From positions 28,402 through 92,401 of the forward strand of contig CAVECB010000003.1 of NCBI GenBank assembly GCA_963614215.1: a stretch of 64,000 bases of DNA, read 5' to 3'. Source of the stretch: CAVAWX01 sp963614215. Its GTDB lineage: Bacteria; Actinomycetota; Coriobacteriia; Coriobacteriales; QAMH01. The first letter of the stretch is position 1, and each line of letters begins with the position of its first letter. Position numbers and translations under genes: made by a program. The notes under the pieces were generated by a model. It did not search any database. It was given only the letters and a program-made list of their open reading frames with translations, and was not told the origin of the DNA. Below are positions 35,171 to 44,405 of the stretch, one piece after another.

Positions 35171-36595
35171 ATGGAAAAAAGAGCGGCAAGCGAGGACGCC
35201 GAGGGCGCCAAGGACGCCAAGGGCGCCAGAAGCGTCAAAAGCAGCGAAAGCACCAGAGGCGACAACGACCTGCTGGCGACCATGCCCGTTTCCCGCGCCT
35301 TCGTGCGCCTCGTGCTGCCCGCCATCGTTGCGCAGCTCGTAAACATCGCCTACAACCTCATGGACAAGATGTTCATCGGGCGCATGACCGACGCAGGCCC
35401 GCAGGCGCTTGCGGGCATAGGCGTGACCGCGCCCATCATCTTTGCCATCGCCACCTTCGCCGCGCTTGTCAGCATGGGCGGCGCGCCGAAAGCCTCCATC
35501 TTCATGGGCAAAGGCGACACAGACACGGCCGAGCGCGTCATGGGCAGCTGTACCTGGCTGCTCGTCGTGCTCTCCGTCGTGCTGACCGCCGCGATGCTGG
35601 CCTTCGGCGAGCCAGTGTGCCGGCTGTTTGGTGCAAGCGACGAAACTATTGGATATGCCGTCTCGTTCATGAACATCTACTGCCTGGGCACCCTGTTCTC
35701 CCAGCTCACACTCGGGCTAAACGCCTTTATCGCCGCCCAGGGCAAAACCTTTATCGCCATGATCGGCGTCGTGATCGGCGCTGTGTTAAACGTCGTCTTC
35801 GACCCAATCTTTATCCTCGTTTTCCATCTGGGGGTGCAAGGCGCGGCTTTGGGCACGGTCGTGGCCCAGGGCGTCTCCGCGTGCTTTGTCATCTGCTACC
35901 TTTCCTCCTCAAAGACCAAGCTGAAGCTGCGCGCGCGCAACATCCGCTTCAACGCCAAGCTTTTAGGTCCGTGCATCCTGCTCGGCACCTCGCCGGCGCT
36001 CATGCAGCTGACCGAAAACCTCGTCGCCATCAGCTTCAACACCTCACTGCAGGCGCACGGCGGCGACATCGCGGTGGCCTCCATGACCATACTCACGAGC
36101 GTTATGCAGTTCACCATGCTGCTTTTGCCGGGGCTTGTGCAAGGCGCGCAGTCGCTGCTCAGCTACAACCTGGGCGCAGGCAACATCCCCCGCGTGAAGA
36201 GCACGTTTCGCCTCCTTTTAGCCTCGTGCGTGACGGGCTCGTTTCTGATCTGGCTTTTGTGCATGGTCGCGCCCGGGCTTGTGGCTTCGGTGTTCACTAC
36301 GGACGCCGCGCTCATCGCCTATACGGAAGGCAGCATGCGCATATACCTGGCCACGCTTTTAATCTACGGCGTGCAGGTGGCTTGCCAGTGCAGCTTCGTA
36401 GCGCTCGACCAGGCGAAAAAGGCGATTTTTTTGACCATATGGCGCAAGATTGTCTTGCTCATCCCCCTCATCTTCATCCTGCCGCATCTTGTGCCTGATG
36501 CCGTGACGGGGGTCTATCTGGCCGAGCCCATCGCCGACACCATTGCGGTGTGCACCACGGCGCCGATGTTTTACCGCTACTACCGCCGGCTCTAG
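35171..36595 (+). CDS. MATE family multidrug/metabolite exporter
   Basis: Integral membrane protein of 474 residues with about 12 helices, in two six-helix bundles (NIAYNLMDKMFIGRM, GTSPALMQLTENLVAISFN). It resembles the MepA-like branch of the MATE family, which exports drugs or metabolites using sodium or proton gradients. ATG at 35171 lacks a clear RBS; an inner ATG at 35282 would remove the charged N-terminal 37 residues. Starts 22 bp after the lyase gene, so co-transcription is likely; whether it exports a product of methionine metabolism is unknown. Confidence 0.9.
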   Translation: MEKRAASEDAEGAKDAKGARSVKSSESTRGDNDLLATMPVSRAFVRLVLPAIVAQLVNIAYNLMDKMFIGRMTDAGPQALAGIGVTAPIIFAIATFAALVSMGGAPKASIFMGKGDTDTAERVMGSCTWLLVVLSVVLTAAMLAFGEPVCRLFGASDETIGYAVSFMNIYCLGTLFSQLTLGLNAFIAAQGKTFIAMIGVVIGAVLNVVFDPIFILVFHLGVQGAALGTVVAQGVSACFVICYLSSSKTKLKLRARNIRFNAKLLGPCILLGTSPALMQLTENLVAISFNTSLQAHGGDIAVASMTILTSVMQFTMLLLPGLVQGAQSLLSYNLGAGNIPRVKSTFRLLLASCVTGSFLIWLLCMVAPGLVASVFTTDAALIAYTEGSMRIYLATLLIYGVQVACQCSFVALDQAKKAIFLTIWRKIVLLIPLIFILPHLVPDAVTGVYLAEPIADTIAVCTTAPMFYRYYRRL

Positions 36596-36822
36596 CGTCG
36601 CGGGCTGCGATAGGCGTCGCTTCGTGCGAGGCATCGCTAGGCTTTGGCGGCTTTGTTGTGCTTGTGGGGGGGTGCCGCGGGCCGGGGCGGTGCGTGTGGC
36701 CGGTACGAGTGTGGCCAGCGCTTGTGGGATTTGTGTTTCATGTGCCCCGCTCGACTTTTTTTGGAAACACGGCATGGCTACAATTGCCCGTCGACAAAAC
36801 GAAACAGGAGGTTTTCGCGAAT

Positions 36823-37674
36823 ATGGTGAAGAGCAAGTCCTCGTTGTTCAAACGCACGATCTGTACGTTGTGCGCTGTGGCGCTTCTTGCGACCGTCTCG
36901 GCTGCGGCGCTTGGCTGCTCGTCGTCGGGCAGCTCCAACGACCCGGCCGAGTCCAAGACCATACGCATCGGCATCAAAGGCGATTTCGCCGGCATACTCG
37001 ATTCTGTCACGCCCAAAATCGAGGCGCTGGGCTACAAGATCGAGCGGGTGATGTTTGACGACTTCGTGCAGCCCGACAACGCGCTCAAAGAAGGCTCCAT
37101 CGACATCAACTGGCTGCAGCACGAGCCCTACATGGCCGCCTACAACGCCTCGAACGGCACGGACCTCGTCATGGTCGAGCCCAAGACCATCTACAACGTC
37201 TTCGGCTTTTACTCCTCGAAGTGGTCCAGCATCGACGAAATTCCTCAAGGCGCGACCATCTGCCTGTGCAACGACCCGTCCAACAAGATGCGCGGACTTG
37301 GGCTGCTCGAGAAAAACGGGCTGATAAAGCTAAAGGAGGGCGTCGCCTCGCCGACCCAATACGACATCGAGGAAAACCCCAAGAACCTGCAGTTCATCGA
37401 AGCCGAGATTTCGATGGTGCCCAAGTCCATCGACGACTGCGACGGCGTGGCGGTGGCCGGCCTGCAGATGCTCAATGCCAACCTCGACCCGGGCTCGTAC
37501 ATGTTTTGCTCCGATGACGCGGACAACAAGGAGTATGCAATCGGGTTTGTCGTGGCCGGTAAGAACAAAGACGCGCAGTGGGCCAAAGACATCGCCAGCG
37601 TGGTGCAATGCGACGAGCTGGCGAATTTCCTAGCAGAAAACAAGAAGGGCGCCCAGCTTCCCGCGTGGAAGTAG
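36823..37674 (+). CDS. metQ: Methionine ABC transporter, substrate-binding lipoprotein MetQ
   Basis: Extracytoplasmic lipoprotein of 283 residues with a lipobox AALGC (Cys 32) after a hydrophobic signal. It belongs to the NlpA/MetQ family: TIRIGIKGDFAGILDSV, DFVQPDNALKEGSIDINWLQH, NDPSNKMRGLGLLEKNGLI and near the C-terminus NKEYAIGFVVAGKN. ATG at 36823 follows AGGAGG at 36806-36811 (11 bp spacing). Followed by metN and metI in the same orientation, making a complete MetNIQ importer for D/L-methionine. Confidence 0.93.
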   Translation: MVKSKSSLFKRTICTLCAVALLATVSAAALGCSSSGSSNDPAESKTIRIGIKGDFAGILDSVTPKIEALGYKIERVMFDDFVQPDNALKEGSIDINWLQHEPYMAAYNASNGTDLVMVEPKTIYNVFGFYSSKWSSIDEIPQGATICLCNDPSNKMRGLGLLEKNGLIKLKEGVASPTQYDIEENPKNLQFIEAEISMVPKSIDDCDGVAVAGLQMLNANLDPGSYMFCSDDADNKEYAIGFVVAGKNKDAQWAKDIASVVQCDELANFLAENKKGAQLPAWK

Positions 37675-37705
37675 GGGCGGTGCCCGCATAGAAGAAGGCG
37701 CGTTC

Positions 37706-38722
37706 ATGATCGAGATATGCGGATTGGGCAAGACCTGGGACGACGGCACCCGGGTTCTCGACGACATCAACCTTTCCATCGCCGATGGGGAGATGTACGC
37801 GATTGTGGGGCGCTCTGGCGCGGGCAAGTCCACGCTGCTGCGCTGCATCAACGGCCTGACCGGCTACCAGGAAGGCTCGCTTAAAGTGGACGGGCGCGAG
37901 GTGGGCGAGCTGTCCGAGGGGCAGTTGCGCGACCTGCGCCGCGAGATGGGCATGGTCTTTCAGCATTTCTCGCTGTTGGAGCGGGCGACGGTCTTTGAAA
38001 ACGTCGCGCTGCCCATGAAGTGCTGGGGCTACAAGAAGCCCGAGATCGAAAAGAAGGTCACGGGGCTTTTGAAGCTTGTCGGGCTGGCGGAGCGCGCCGA
38101 TGCCCGCCCGCGCAACCTCTCCGGCGGCCAAAAGCAGCGTGTTGCCATCGCCCGTGCGCTCACCATGGACCCGAAGTTTCTCCTTTCCGACGAGGCCACG
38201 AGCGCGCTCGACCCCAAGACGACGGGCTCGATTCTGGATTTGCTCATGGAAATCAACGAGAAGATGGGCATCACCATCGTCTTCGTGACGCACCAGATGG
38301 AGGTCGTGCGGGCTGTCTGCCAGCGAGCCTGCGTGCTCGAAGACGGGCGCATTGCCTCGACGGGCACGGTGGAAGACATCTTCATCGAGCGCCCCGAGGC
38401 CTTGGACCGCCTTTTGGGCGAGCACGAGAAGGACCTGCCGGCATCCGGCCACAACATCCAGATTGCCTACCGCATCGGCAGCGTTGCCGACGGGCAGCTG
38501 CTGGCTGCCATGTCTAAAGAGATTGGCTACCTGCTGCCTGTGCTCGACGGCCAGATACTGGAGTATCGCGGCGAGCGCATGGGCATCTTCGCCGTCAACG
38601 TCGACGATGCGCATTTCGAGGCCGCACGGCGCTACCTTGACGAGCACGGTGTCACCTGGAAGAAGCTGAGACGCAGCAGCGGCGGCGTCGGTGGCGTACG
38701 CGGTGCAGGAGAGGGGGAGTAG
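37706..38722 (+). CDS. metN: Methionine ABC transporter, ATPase MetN
   Basis: ABC ATPase of 338 residues: Walker A GRSGAGKST (35-43), Q-loop FQHFSLLE, signature LSGGQKQR, Walker B FLLSDEATSALD, H-loop VTHQ. The C-terminal about 90 residues (from IQIAYRIGS) form a NIL domain, the regulatory methionine-binding domain of MetN. It starts 31 bp after metQ and 2 bp before metI. Allosteric inhibition by intracellular methionine is likely from the domain. Confidence 0.95.
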   Translation: MIEICGLGKTWDDGTRVLDDINLSIADGEMYAIVGRSGAGKSTLLRCINGLTGYQEGSLKVDGREVGELSEGQLRDLRREMGMVFQHFSLLERATVFENVALPMKCWGYKKPEIEKKVTGLLKLVGLAERADARPRNLSGGQKQRVAIARALTMDPKFLLSDEATSALDPKTTGSILDLLMEINEKMGITIVFVTHQMEVVRAVCQRACVLEDGRIASTGTVEDIFIERPEALDRLLGEHEKDLPASGHNIQIAYRIGSVADGQLLAAMSKEIGYLLPVLDGQILEYRGERMGIFAVNVDDAHFEAARRYLDEHGVTWKKLRRSSGGVGGVRGAGEGE

Positions 38723-38724
38723 CG

Positions 38725-39393
38725 ATGGTCTTGGAAAACTACACGCTGGCCGAGATCTTTCAGATGCTCATCTTGCCCGCCGTCGGCGTCACCTTAAAGA
38801 TGGTGTTTCTCTCGGGGTTGTTTGCTACGGTGCTGGGCTTTGCCATCGGCATCGTGCTCGTCGTCACGCAAAAGGGCGGTCTGTGCGAAAACGCTGTCGT
38901 CTACAAGGTGCTCAACGTCGTGGTGAATATCGTGCGCTCGTTTCCGTTCATCATATTGATGATTTCAATCATCCCCTTCACCCGCCTTATCGTCGGGACC
39001 TCTATCGGCGACACGGCCGCGCTCGTGCCCCTGACCGTGGCGGCCGCCCCCTTCATCGGGCGCATCATCCAAAACGCGCTCAAGGAGGTGGACGCGGGGC
39101 TGGTCGAGGCGGCGCGCTCGTTTGGGGCCTCGAGGATGCAGATTGTGTTTCGCGTCATGCTGAAAGAGGCGGTGCCGGCCATCGTCTCGGGGCTGACCCT
39201 GGCCGTGATCAACTTGCTCAGCTGCTCGGCGATGGCAGGCGCCATCGGTGCAGGCGGCCTGGGTTCGGTGGCCCTCATCTACGGCTACCAGAACTTCAAC
39301 GAGACCATCATGTACAGCATATGCGCGATACTCATCGTGTTAGTCGCGCTTTTGCAGTTCTTGGGCGATTTTCTCTACAAGAAGCTGAAGTAG
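38725..39393 (+). CDS. metI: Methionine ABC transporter, permease MetI
   Basis: Permease of 222 residues with five to six membrane helices. The EAA-like coupling loop EAARSFGASRMQIVFRVML lies near residue 130-150 and the N-terminal part has NVVVNIVRSFPFIILMISII. GGGGGAG lies upstream of the ATG. Completes the metQNI operon. Confidence 0.94.
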   Translation: MVLENYTLAEIFQMLILPAVGVTLKMVFLSGLFATVLGFAIGIVLVVTQKGGLCENAVVYKVLNVVVNIVRSFPFIILMISIIPFTRLIVGTSIGDTAALVPLTVAAAPFIGRIIQNALKEVDAGLVEAARSFGASRMQIVFRVMLKEAVPAIVSGLTLAVINLLSCSAMAGAIGAGGLGSVALIYGYQNFNETIMYSICAILIVLVALLQFLGDFLYKKLK

Positions 39394-39486
39394 CCGGACG
39401 CGCGGGCGCCGTGCTAGAATCCTTTTTCGTCACACGTTGAAAGACGCGTCGATTTAAACGCATCGATCCAAAAAGGAAGGCCTCGT

Positions 39487-40245
39487 ATGTCCGGACATTC
39501 TAAGTGGGCGACCACCAAGCATCGCAAGGCGGCGGTAGACGCGAAGCGCTCCGCCATGTTCTCCAAGCTCAGCCGCATCATCACCGTGGCGGCCAAGGAG
39601 GGCAACGACCCCAATCCGGACAATAACGCCTCGCTGGCGGCCGCTATTGCCAAGGCCAAGGGCTATTCCATGCCCAAGGACAAAATCCAGACGGCCATCG
39701 ACAAGGCCTTTGGGTCCGGTGCCGACGCCGCGGCCTGGGAAGAGGTCACCTACGAGGGCTACGGGCCTGCCGGCATCGGCCTCTACGTCGAGTGCCTCAC
39801 CGACAACCGCAACCGCACCGCCGCCGACGTGCGCAGCGCCTTCAACCATGCGGGCGGCAACCTCGCCACGAGCGGCGCGGTGGCCTTTCAGTTCAAGCGC
39901 CAAGGCCAGATCACGGTGGACAAGGCCGTCTGCGACGACGAGGACAAGCTCTTCGAGGCTGTCACGGAAGCCGGCGGCGACGACTACGAAGATGCCGGCG
40001 AGGAATGGGTCGTGTGGACCGAGCCGTCCGCGCTCATGGCGGTGAAGAAGTCCCTCGACGAGCAGGGCATCGAGGTCAAGGGCGCCGAGCTGGTCTTCAC
40101 CGCGAACAATCCCACCGAGGTCACGGCAGAGGATGCCAAGAAGGTCATGCGCCTCGTGGACACGCTCGAAGAGCTCGACGACGTGCAAAGCGTCTCGCAC
40201 ACCATGGAGATCAGCGACGAGGTGGCTGCGGCTTTAGAGGGCTAG
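39487..40245 (+). CDS. YebC/TACO1 family translation/transcription regulator
   Basis: Protein of 252 residues beginning MSGHSKWATTKHRKAAVDAK, with IITVAAKEGNDPNPDNNASL, MPKDKIQTAIDKAFG, YEGYGPAGIGLYVECLTDN, RNRTAADVRSAFNHAGGNL. The YebC family was described as a transcription factor and more recently as a factor easing ribosome stalling at proline stretches. It precedes ruvC here as in many bacteria. AAGGAAGG precedes the ATG. Confidence 0.95.
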   Translation: MSGHSKWATTKHRKAAVDAKRSAMFSKLSRIITVAAKEGNDPNPDNNASLAAAIAKAKGYSMPKDKIQTAIDKAFGSGADAAAWEEVTYEGYGPAGIGLYVECLTDNRNRTAADVRSAFNHAGGNLATSGAVAFQFKRQGQITVDKAVCDDEDKLFEAVTEAGGDDYEDAGEEWVVWTEPSALMAVKKSLDEQGIEVKGAELVFTANNPTEVTAEDAKKVMRLVDTLEELDDVQSVSHTMEISDEVAAALEG

Positions 40246-40288
40246 GGCGCCTCGCGTGGTGCAGGCAAAGGAGACGGCGGGGCAGGAC

Positions 40289-40906
40289 ATGGGCCTGGAC
40301 CCGGATATGGTCATCGGCATAGACCCCGGCCTTGCCAACACCGGCTGGGGCGTCGTGCGCGAGGAGGGCTCGCGCATCGTACCCGTGGCCTACGGCTGCG
40401 TCACGACCCGCTCCGACATGGAGCTGCCTGCCCGTCTGGCCATCATCCACGACAACCTGTGCGAGGTCATATCGCGCTACCGCCTGGGCGCCCTGTGCGC
40501 CGAGTCGGTGTATTTCGGGGCAAACGCGCCGTCTGCCATCGCGACGGCCCAGGCGCGCGGCGCCGCCCTCGTGGCCTGCGCGTGCATGGGGCTTTCTTTC
40601 GGGGAGTACACGCCCCTGCAGATAAAGAAAGCGCTTGTGGGCACGGGCAAGGCAGACAAGGCACAGGTGCAGTACATGGTGCGCGCCGTGCTGGGGCTAG
40701 ACCACGACCCGAAGCCAGACCACGCGGCAGATGCGCTTGCCTGCGCCATCACCCACCTGCGCATGCGGCGCGGGCGCGGCTTGGAGCAGGCGGTGGCGTG
40801 CGCGACAGGGCTAGACCCGGCCACGACGAAGCGGGCGCGGAGCCAGGCGCGGCGCGCGTTCGAGCGCAAGGTCGCGGCTGCGATGGAAAAGGAGGCGCGG
40901 CGTTGA
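40289..40906 (+). CDS. ruvC: Holliday junction resolvase RuvC
   Basis: Nuclease that cuts Holliday junctions symmetrically in partnership with RuvAB. Start uncertain: ATG 40289 is used; GTG at 40256 and ATG 40307 are possible. Blocks: VIGIDPGLANTGWGVV (first catalytic Asp), LCAESVYFGANAPSAIATAQ (catalytic Glu), ALVGTGKADKAQVQYMV, HDPKPDHAADALACAITH (catalytic Asps). The stop overlaps the ruvA start (TTGA). Confidence 0.94.
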   Translation: MGLDPDMVIGIDPGLANTGWGVVREEGSRIVPVAYGCVTTRSDMELPARLAIIHDNLCEVISRYRLGALCAESVYFGANAPSAIATAQARGAALVACACMGLSFGEYTPLQIKKALVGTGKADKAQVQYMVRAVLGLDHDPKPDHAADALACAITHLRMRRGRGLEQAVACATGLDPATTKRARSQARRAFERKVAAAMEKEARR

Positions 40907-41526
40907 TAGCCTTTCTGGAAGGCGCGGTTGTCGGGCGCGGCCTAGATTTCGCGGTGCTTGAAGTGGGCGGCGTCGGCTACGAACTGTCCATGAGTTCGCG
41001 CGCGCTGGCAGATCTGCCCGCAGGCTCGCAGACGGTGCGCGTATGGACGTATCTGCAGGTGAAAGATGACGGGCTTGCGCTGTTTGGGTTTCTTGATCCG
41101 GCTGAAAAAGAGATGTTCACAGCGCTCATCGGGGTGAAGGGTCTAGGGCCGAAGCTTGCGCTCGCGCTGTTGTCGGCGCTTTCGCCTGCGCAGGTGGCAG
41201 ATGCCATCGCGGCAGGCGACGATGGGGCCATCGCGCGCGCACCCGGCATCGGTAAAAAAATTGCCCAGCGCGTGGTGTTGGAGCTAAAAGACCGCTTCTC
41301 GTCACTTGCCGCTTCCCTAGCAGGGCAGGCAGGCGCCGAGGGGGGTGCGCCTGAATCTGGAGCGGGACCTGGAGCCGTCGTCGGCTTGCGGGAAGTGCAC
41401 GAGGCCTTGCGAGGCATGGGCTTTTCGGATGCGGAGGCAGGCGCGGCGCTGTCTGGCTGCCCTGCCGATGCAAGCGTTGAAGAGGGCATACGCTACGCGC
41501 TCAAGAGCTTGGGAGCCGCACGATGA
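40903..41526 (+). CDS. ruvA: Holliday junction branch migration protein RuvA
   Basis: Tetrameric junction-binding protein of 207 residues with a TTG start (AAAAGGAGG upstream) overlapping ruvC. OB domain: MIAFLEGAVVGRGLDFAVLE with VGGVGYELSMS; helix-hairpin-helix repeats: LIGVKGLGPKLALALLS and ARAPGIGKKIAQRVVLELKD; C-terminal RuvB-interacting domain (VHEALRGMGFSDAEAGAAL). A Gly/Ala-rich linker (about 130-150) separates the last two domains. The stop overlaps the ruvB ATG. Confidence 0.95.
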   Translation: MIAFLEGAVVGRGLDFAVLEVGGVGYELSMSSRALADLPAGSQTVRVWTYLQVKDDGLALFGFLDPAEKEMFTALIGVKGLGPKLALALLSALSPAQVADAIAAGDDGAIARAPGIGKKIAQRVVLELKDRFSSLAASLAGQAGAEGGAPESGAGPGAVVGLREVHEALRGMGFSDAEAGAALSGCPADASVEEGIRYALKSLGAAR

Positions 41527-42623
41527 TGTGGGAATCGCCGGATTTTGCAGACGGCGCGCAAGCGGGCGTTGCGGGGGGTGCGGATGTGGCCACGCCTGGA
41601 CGCGGGGCCGATGCGCCGGCAACAAAACGCTTCGTCTCGCCAACGCAGACAAGCGAGGAGGCCGCCTCCGAGACGGGGCTGCGCCCGAAGACCTTGTCCG
41701 AGTACCTTGGCCAGACGCGCATCAAAGAAAATCTCTCCGTTTTGGTCGAGGCTGCCAAATCGCGCGGCGAGGCCCTTGACCACCTGCTTTTTTCCGGGCC
41801 CCCGGGTCTGGGCAAGACCACGCTTGCCGGCGTGGTGGCCAATGAGATGGGCGTCTCCTTCAAGGCTACGAGCGGGCCTGCTATCGAGCGTGCCGGCGAT
41901 CTGGCCGCCATACTCACCAACCTCGAGGAAGGCGACGTTCTTTTCATCGACGAGATTCATCGCCTGAACCGCGCCGTGGAAGAGGTGCTCTACCCGGCGA
42001 TGGAGGATTTTGCCCTCGACATCGTCATAGGCCAAGGGCCTGCCGCCCGCTCCATACGCCTCGACCTGCCGCATTTCACGCTCGTGGCCGCCACCACGCG
42101 CACCGGCCTGCTCGCAGGCCCTCTGCGCGACCGTTTCGGCGCGTGCTTTCGCCTCGACTACTACACCACCCAAGAGCTTTGCGACATCGTCGTTCGCTCG
42201 GCTTGCATCCTAGACGTCGAGATAGACGCTGCCGGCGCCGCCGAAATTGCCTCGCGCTCGCGTGCCACGCCCCGCCTGGCAAACCGCCTGCTCAAGCGAG
42301 TGCGCGATTATGCGCAGGTCCGCGCCGACGGCCGCATCGACCAGCAAACGGCCGCCCGTGCGCTCTCGTTTTTCAAGGTGGACGCTTTGGGGCTCGATTC
42401 CACCGACGATGCCTTGCTGCGCCTTCTGTGCGTCACCTTCGCTTCGCGCCCTGTCGGGCTGGCCACGCTTGCCAGCGCGCTTGGCGAAGAGCCAGACACC
42501 ATCGAAGACGTCTACGAGCCCTATCTCTTGCGCTGCGGCCTGATAGAGCGCACCCCCAAGGGGCGCCGTGCCACCCCCCGCGCCTACGAGCACCTCGGCC
42601 TGCCTGTCCCAGCGCTCGGGTAA
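41523..42623 (+). CDS. ruvB: Holliday junction branch migration ATPase RuvB
   Basis: AAA+ motor of 366 residues that pumps DNA through the RuvA tetramer. Motifs: Walker A GPPGLGKT (92-99), Walker B with VLFIDEIHRLNRAVEE, sensor 1 region FTLVAATTRTGLL, arginine-finger region GPLRDRFGACFRLDYY, and a winged helix C-terminus. The N-terminal 50 residues are low-complexity and not conserved. ATG overlaps the ruvA stop by 4 bp. Confidence 0.96.
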   Translation: MMWESPDFADGAQAGVAGGADVATPGRGADAPATKRFVSPTQTSEEAASETGLRPKTLSEYLGQTRIKENLSVLVEAAKSRGEALDHLLFSGPPGLGKTTLAGVVANEMGVSFKATSGPAIERAGDLAAILTNLEEGDVLFIDEIHRLNRAVEEVLYPAMEDFALDIVIGQGPAARSIRLDLPHFTLVAATTRTGLLAGPLRDRFGACFRLDYYTTQELCDIVVRSACILDVEIDAAGAAEIASRSRATPRLANRLLKRVRDYAQVRADGRIDQQTAARALSFFKVDALGLDSTDDALLRLLCVTFASRPVGLATLASALGEEPDTIEDVYEPYLLRCGLIERTPKGRRATPRAYEHLGLPVPALG

Positions 42624-42660
42624 GGCACGCCCGCCTCGCTCGGGTAAGGCACGTCCGTCG
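42613..42660 (+). repeat. Tandem 24-bp duplication at the ruvB 3' end
   Basis: Two 24-bp units, 42613-42636 and 42637-42660; the first 17 bases (CGCTCGGGTAAGGCACG) are identical and 21 of 24 match overall. The first unit includes the ruvB stop codon TAA at 42621-42623. The rest of the 268 bp up to the permease has no gene I can support. Confidence 0.8.
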
Positions 42661-42891
42661 CGCGCCTTTTACCCGCGCCTCAAGCTTGGGACAGCCGCGC
42701 CCACTTGGCGCCCCTTTGCCCGCGCTCTCGTTTGTTTCCGCATGGCGGGCAAGTTTTCCCGCCCGTGGGCGCTCCCCTTTTTCAACCACGCAACGCGGCT
42801 CGATATGTGCTACAACTTTTTGCGCTTCGGTTCTTCTTTTTATTTCATCGATACCGTCTGCCTACGAAGCGGGCGGGGGAGGGGTGTGCTC

Positions 42892-44211
42892 GTGGAAAAG
42901 TTCTTCAAGATCAAGGAACGCGGATCGTCGTTTGGTGCCGAGGTCGTCGGCGGCCTCACCACCTTCTTGGCGATGGCCTACATCATCGCCGTCAACCCGA
43001 CCATCCTCACCGCCGCAGGCATCCCCTTCGAGGCGGCCCTCACCGCCACCTGCTTCGGCGCGGCCATCATGACCTTGTGCATGGGTCTTATCGCCAACCG
43101 CCCACTGGCCCTTGCATCCGGCATGGGCATCAACTCCATTGTCGCCTACAGCCTGTGCATGGACCCCGTCGCGGTCGACTGGCGCGTCGCCATGGCCGTC
43201 GTTTTAATCGAAGGCGTCGTCATCTTGGCGCTCGTGGTCTGCGGCCTGCGCGAGGCCATCATGCGCGCCATCCCCGTCACCTTGCGCCACTCCATCGGCA
43301 TCGGCATCGGCCTGTTCATCGCCTTCGTGGGCATGAAAGGCGGCGGCGTCATCGTCGACAACGAGTCCACGCTCATCGCGGCCGGCGATTTCACCTCGCC
43401 CGCCGTCATCGTCTCGCTGCTTGCCATAGCCGTGGCCGTGATTCTGACAGCCATGAACGTGCGCGGCGCCCTGCTCATCTCCATCGTCGTTGCCACCATC
43501 GCCGGCATCCCCCTAGGCGTCACCCCGCTGCCGACGGACTGGAGCTTCGGCCTGGACTTCTCCACCTTCGCCGCGCCCTTCCAGACCGTGCCCTCCACGG
43601 GCAACATGGCCATACTCCAGGTCTTCTTGCAGCCGGCACTGCTGCTCTTTGCCTTCTCGTTGCTGATGAGCGACTTTTTCGACACGATGGGCACGGCGGT
43701 GGCTGTGGCCGAGGCGGGCAAGTTCGTCGATGAAGACGGCAACGTGAAAGAAATCGGCAAGATCTTGACCGTGGACTCCGCTGCAGCCGTGGTCGGCGGC
43801 TTCATGGGCGCCTCCTCGATCACCACCTTCGTGGAAAGCGCCTCCGGTGCGGCGTCCGGTGCGCGCACGGGCTTTTCCAACGTCATCGTGGCCATTGCCT
43901 TTGTTGTCTTTGCGTTCTTGAGCCCCATCGTCGGCATGGTGTCCAGCTCGGCCACCTGCGGCGCACTCGTCGTCGTGGGCTACCTCATGATGACCGACGT
44001 GGTCAACGTCGACTGGCACCACATCGAAAACGCCTTCCCGGCGTTCATCACCATCTTTGCCATCCCCATGACCTACTCGATCACCTCCGGCATCGGCTTG
44101 GGCTTCATCAGCTACGTCGTGTGCATGATTGCCTGCGGCAAGGTGCGCGAGATCAAGCCGCTCATGTGGGTCGCCGCGCTGGCCTTCCTCGCGATGTTCA
44201 TCTTCTCGTAA
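42892..44211 (+). CDS. NCS2 family purine permease (AzgA/PbuG-like)
   Basis: Integral membrane protein of 439 residues with about 12-14 helices. GTG at 42892 has GGGGGAGGGG 7 bp upstream. Family blocks of the AzgA-like branch: LTTFLAMAYIIAVNPTIL, AAIMTLCMGLIANRPLALA, SGMGINSIVAYSL, LLMSDFFDTMGTAVAVAEAG, GASSITTFVESASGAASGAR. These proteins import guanine, hypoxanthine or adenine. Single-gene unit followed by a terminator. No purine riboswitch was found upstream. Confidence 0.92.
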   Translation: MEKFFKIKERGSSFGAEVVGGLTTFLAMAYIIAVNPTILTAAGIPFEAALTATCFGAAIMTLCMGLIANRPLALASGMGINSIVAYSLCMDPVAVDWRVAMAVVLIEGVVILALVVCGLREAIMRAIPVTLRHSIGIGIGLFIAFVGMKGGGVIVDNESTLIAAGDFTSPAVIVSLLAIAVAVILTAMNVRGALLISIVVATIAGIPLGVTPLPTDWSFGLDFSTFAAPFQTVPSTGNMAILQVFLQPALLLFAFSLLMSDFFDTMGTAVAVAEAGKFVDEDGNVKEIGKILTVDSAAAVVGGFMGASSITTFVESASGAASGARTGFSNVIVAIAFVVFAFLSPIVGMVSSSATCGALVVVGYLMMTDVVNVDWHHIENAFPAFITIFAIPMTYSITSGIGLGFISYVVCMIACGKVREIKPLMWVAALAFLAMFIFS

Positions 44212-44225
44212 GGGGGGGCGCACGA

Positions 44226-44258
44226 GGCGGGCACGAGGCACCTGCCCGCCCCGTCTTT
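44226..44258 (+). terminator. Rho-independent terminator after the purine permease
   Basis: Perfect 8-bp stem GGCGGGCA (44226-44233) and TGCCCGCC (44243-44250) with a 9-nt loop, followed by CCGTCTTTTC. Located 15 bp after the permease stop. Confidence 0.7.
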
Positions 44259-44405
44259 TCGCCTCTCCGCGCGCCCTTGTGCGCTTTGTGTGCGCCGCCC
44301 CTTCCTCGCGCGCCCATGCGCATTTGGGCTACAATGGCGATTCGCGCATGTGCGCACACGCACGCGCGCGCACATGAGTTCTCGTCTCCGAGAAGGGGGT
44401 TTCGC

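Noticed and set aside
36596..36822. SAM or T-box riboswitch before metQ
   Set aside because: No SAM-box core or T-box sequence seen; only a TACAAT (36779-36784) without a good -35.
42624..42891. Possible purine riboswitch upstream of the NCS2 permease
   Set aside because: The conserved J2/3 and loop sequences of purine riboswitches are not present; only a partial CTAC-like resemblance near 42865.
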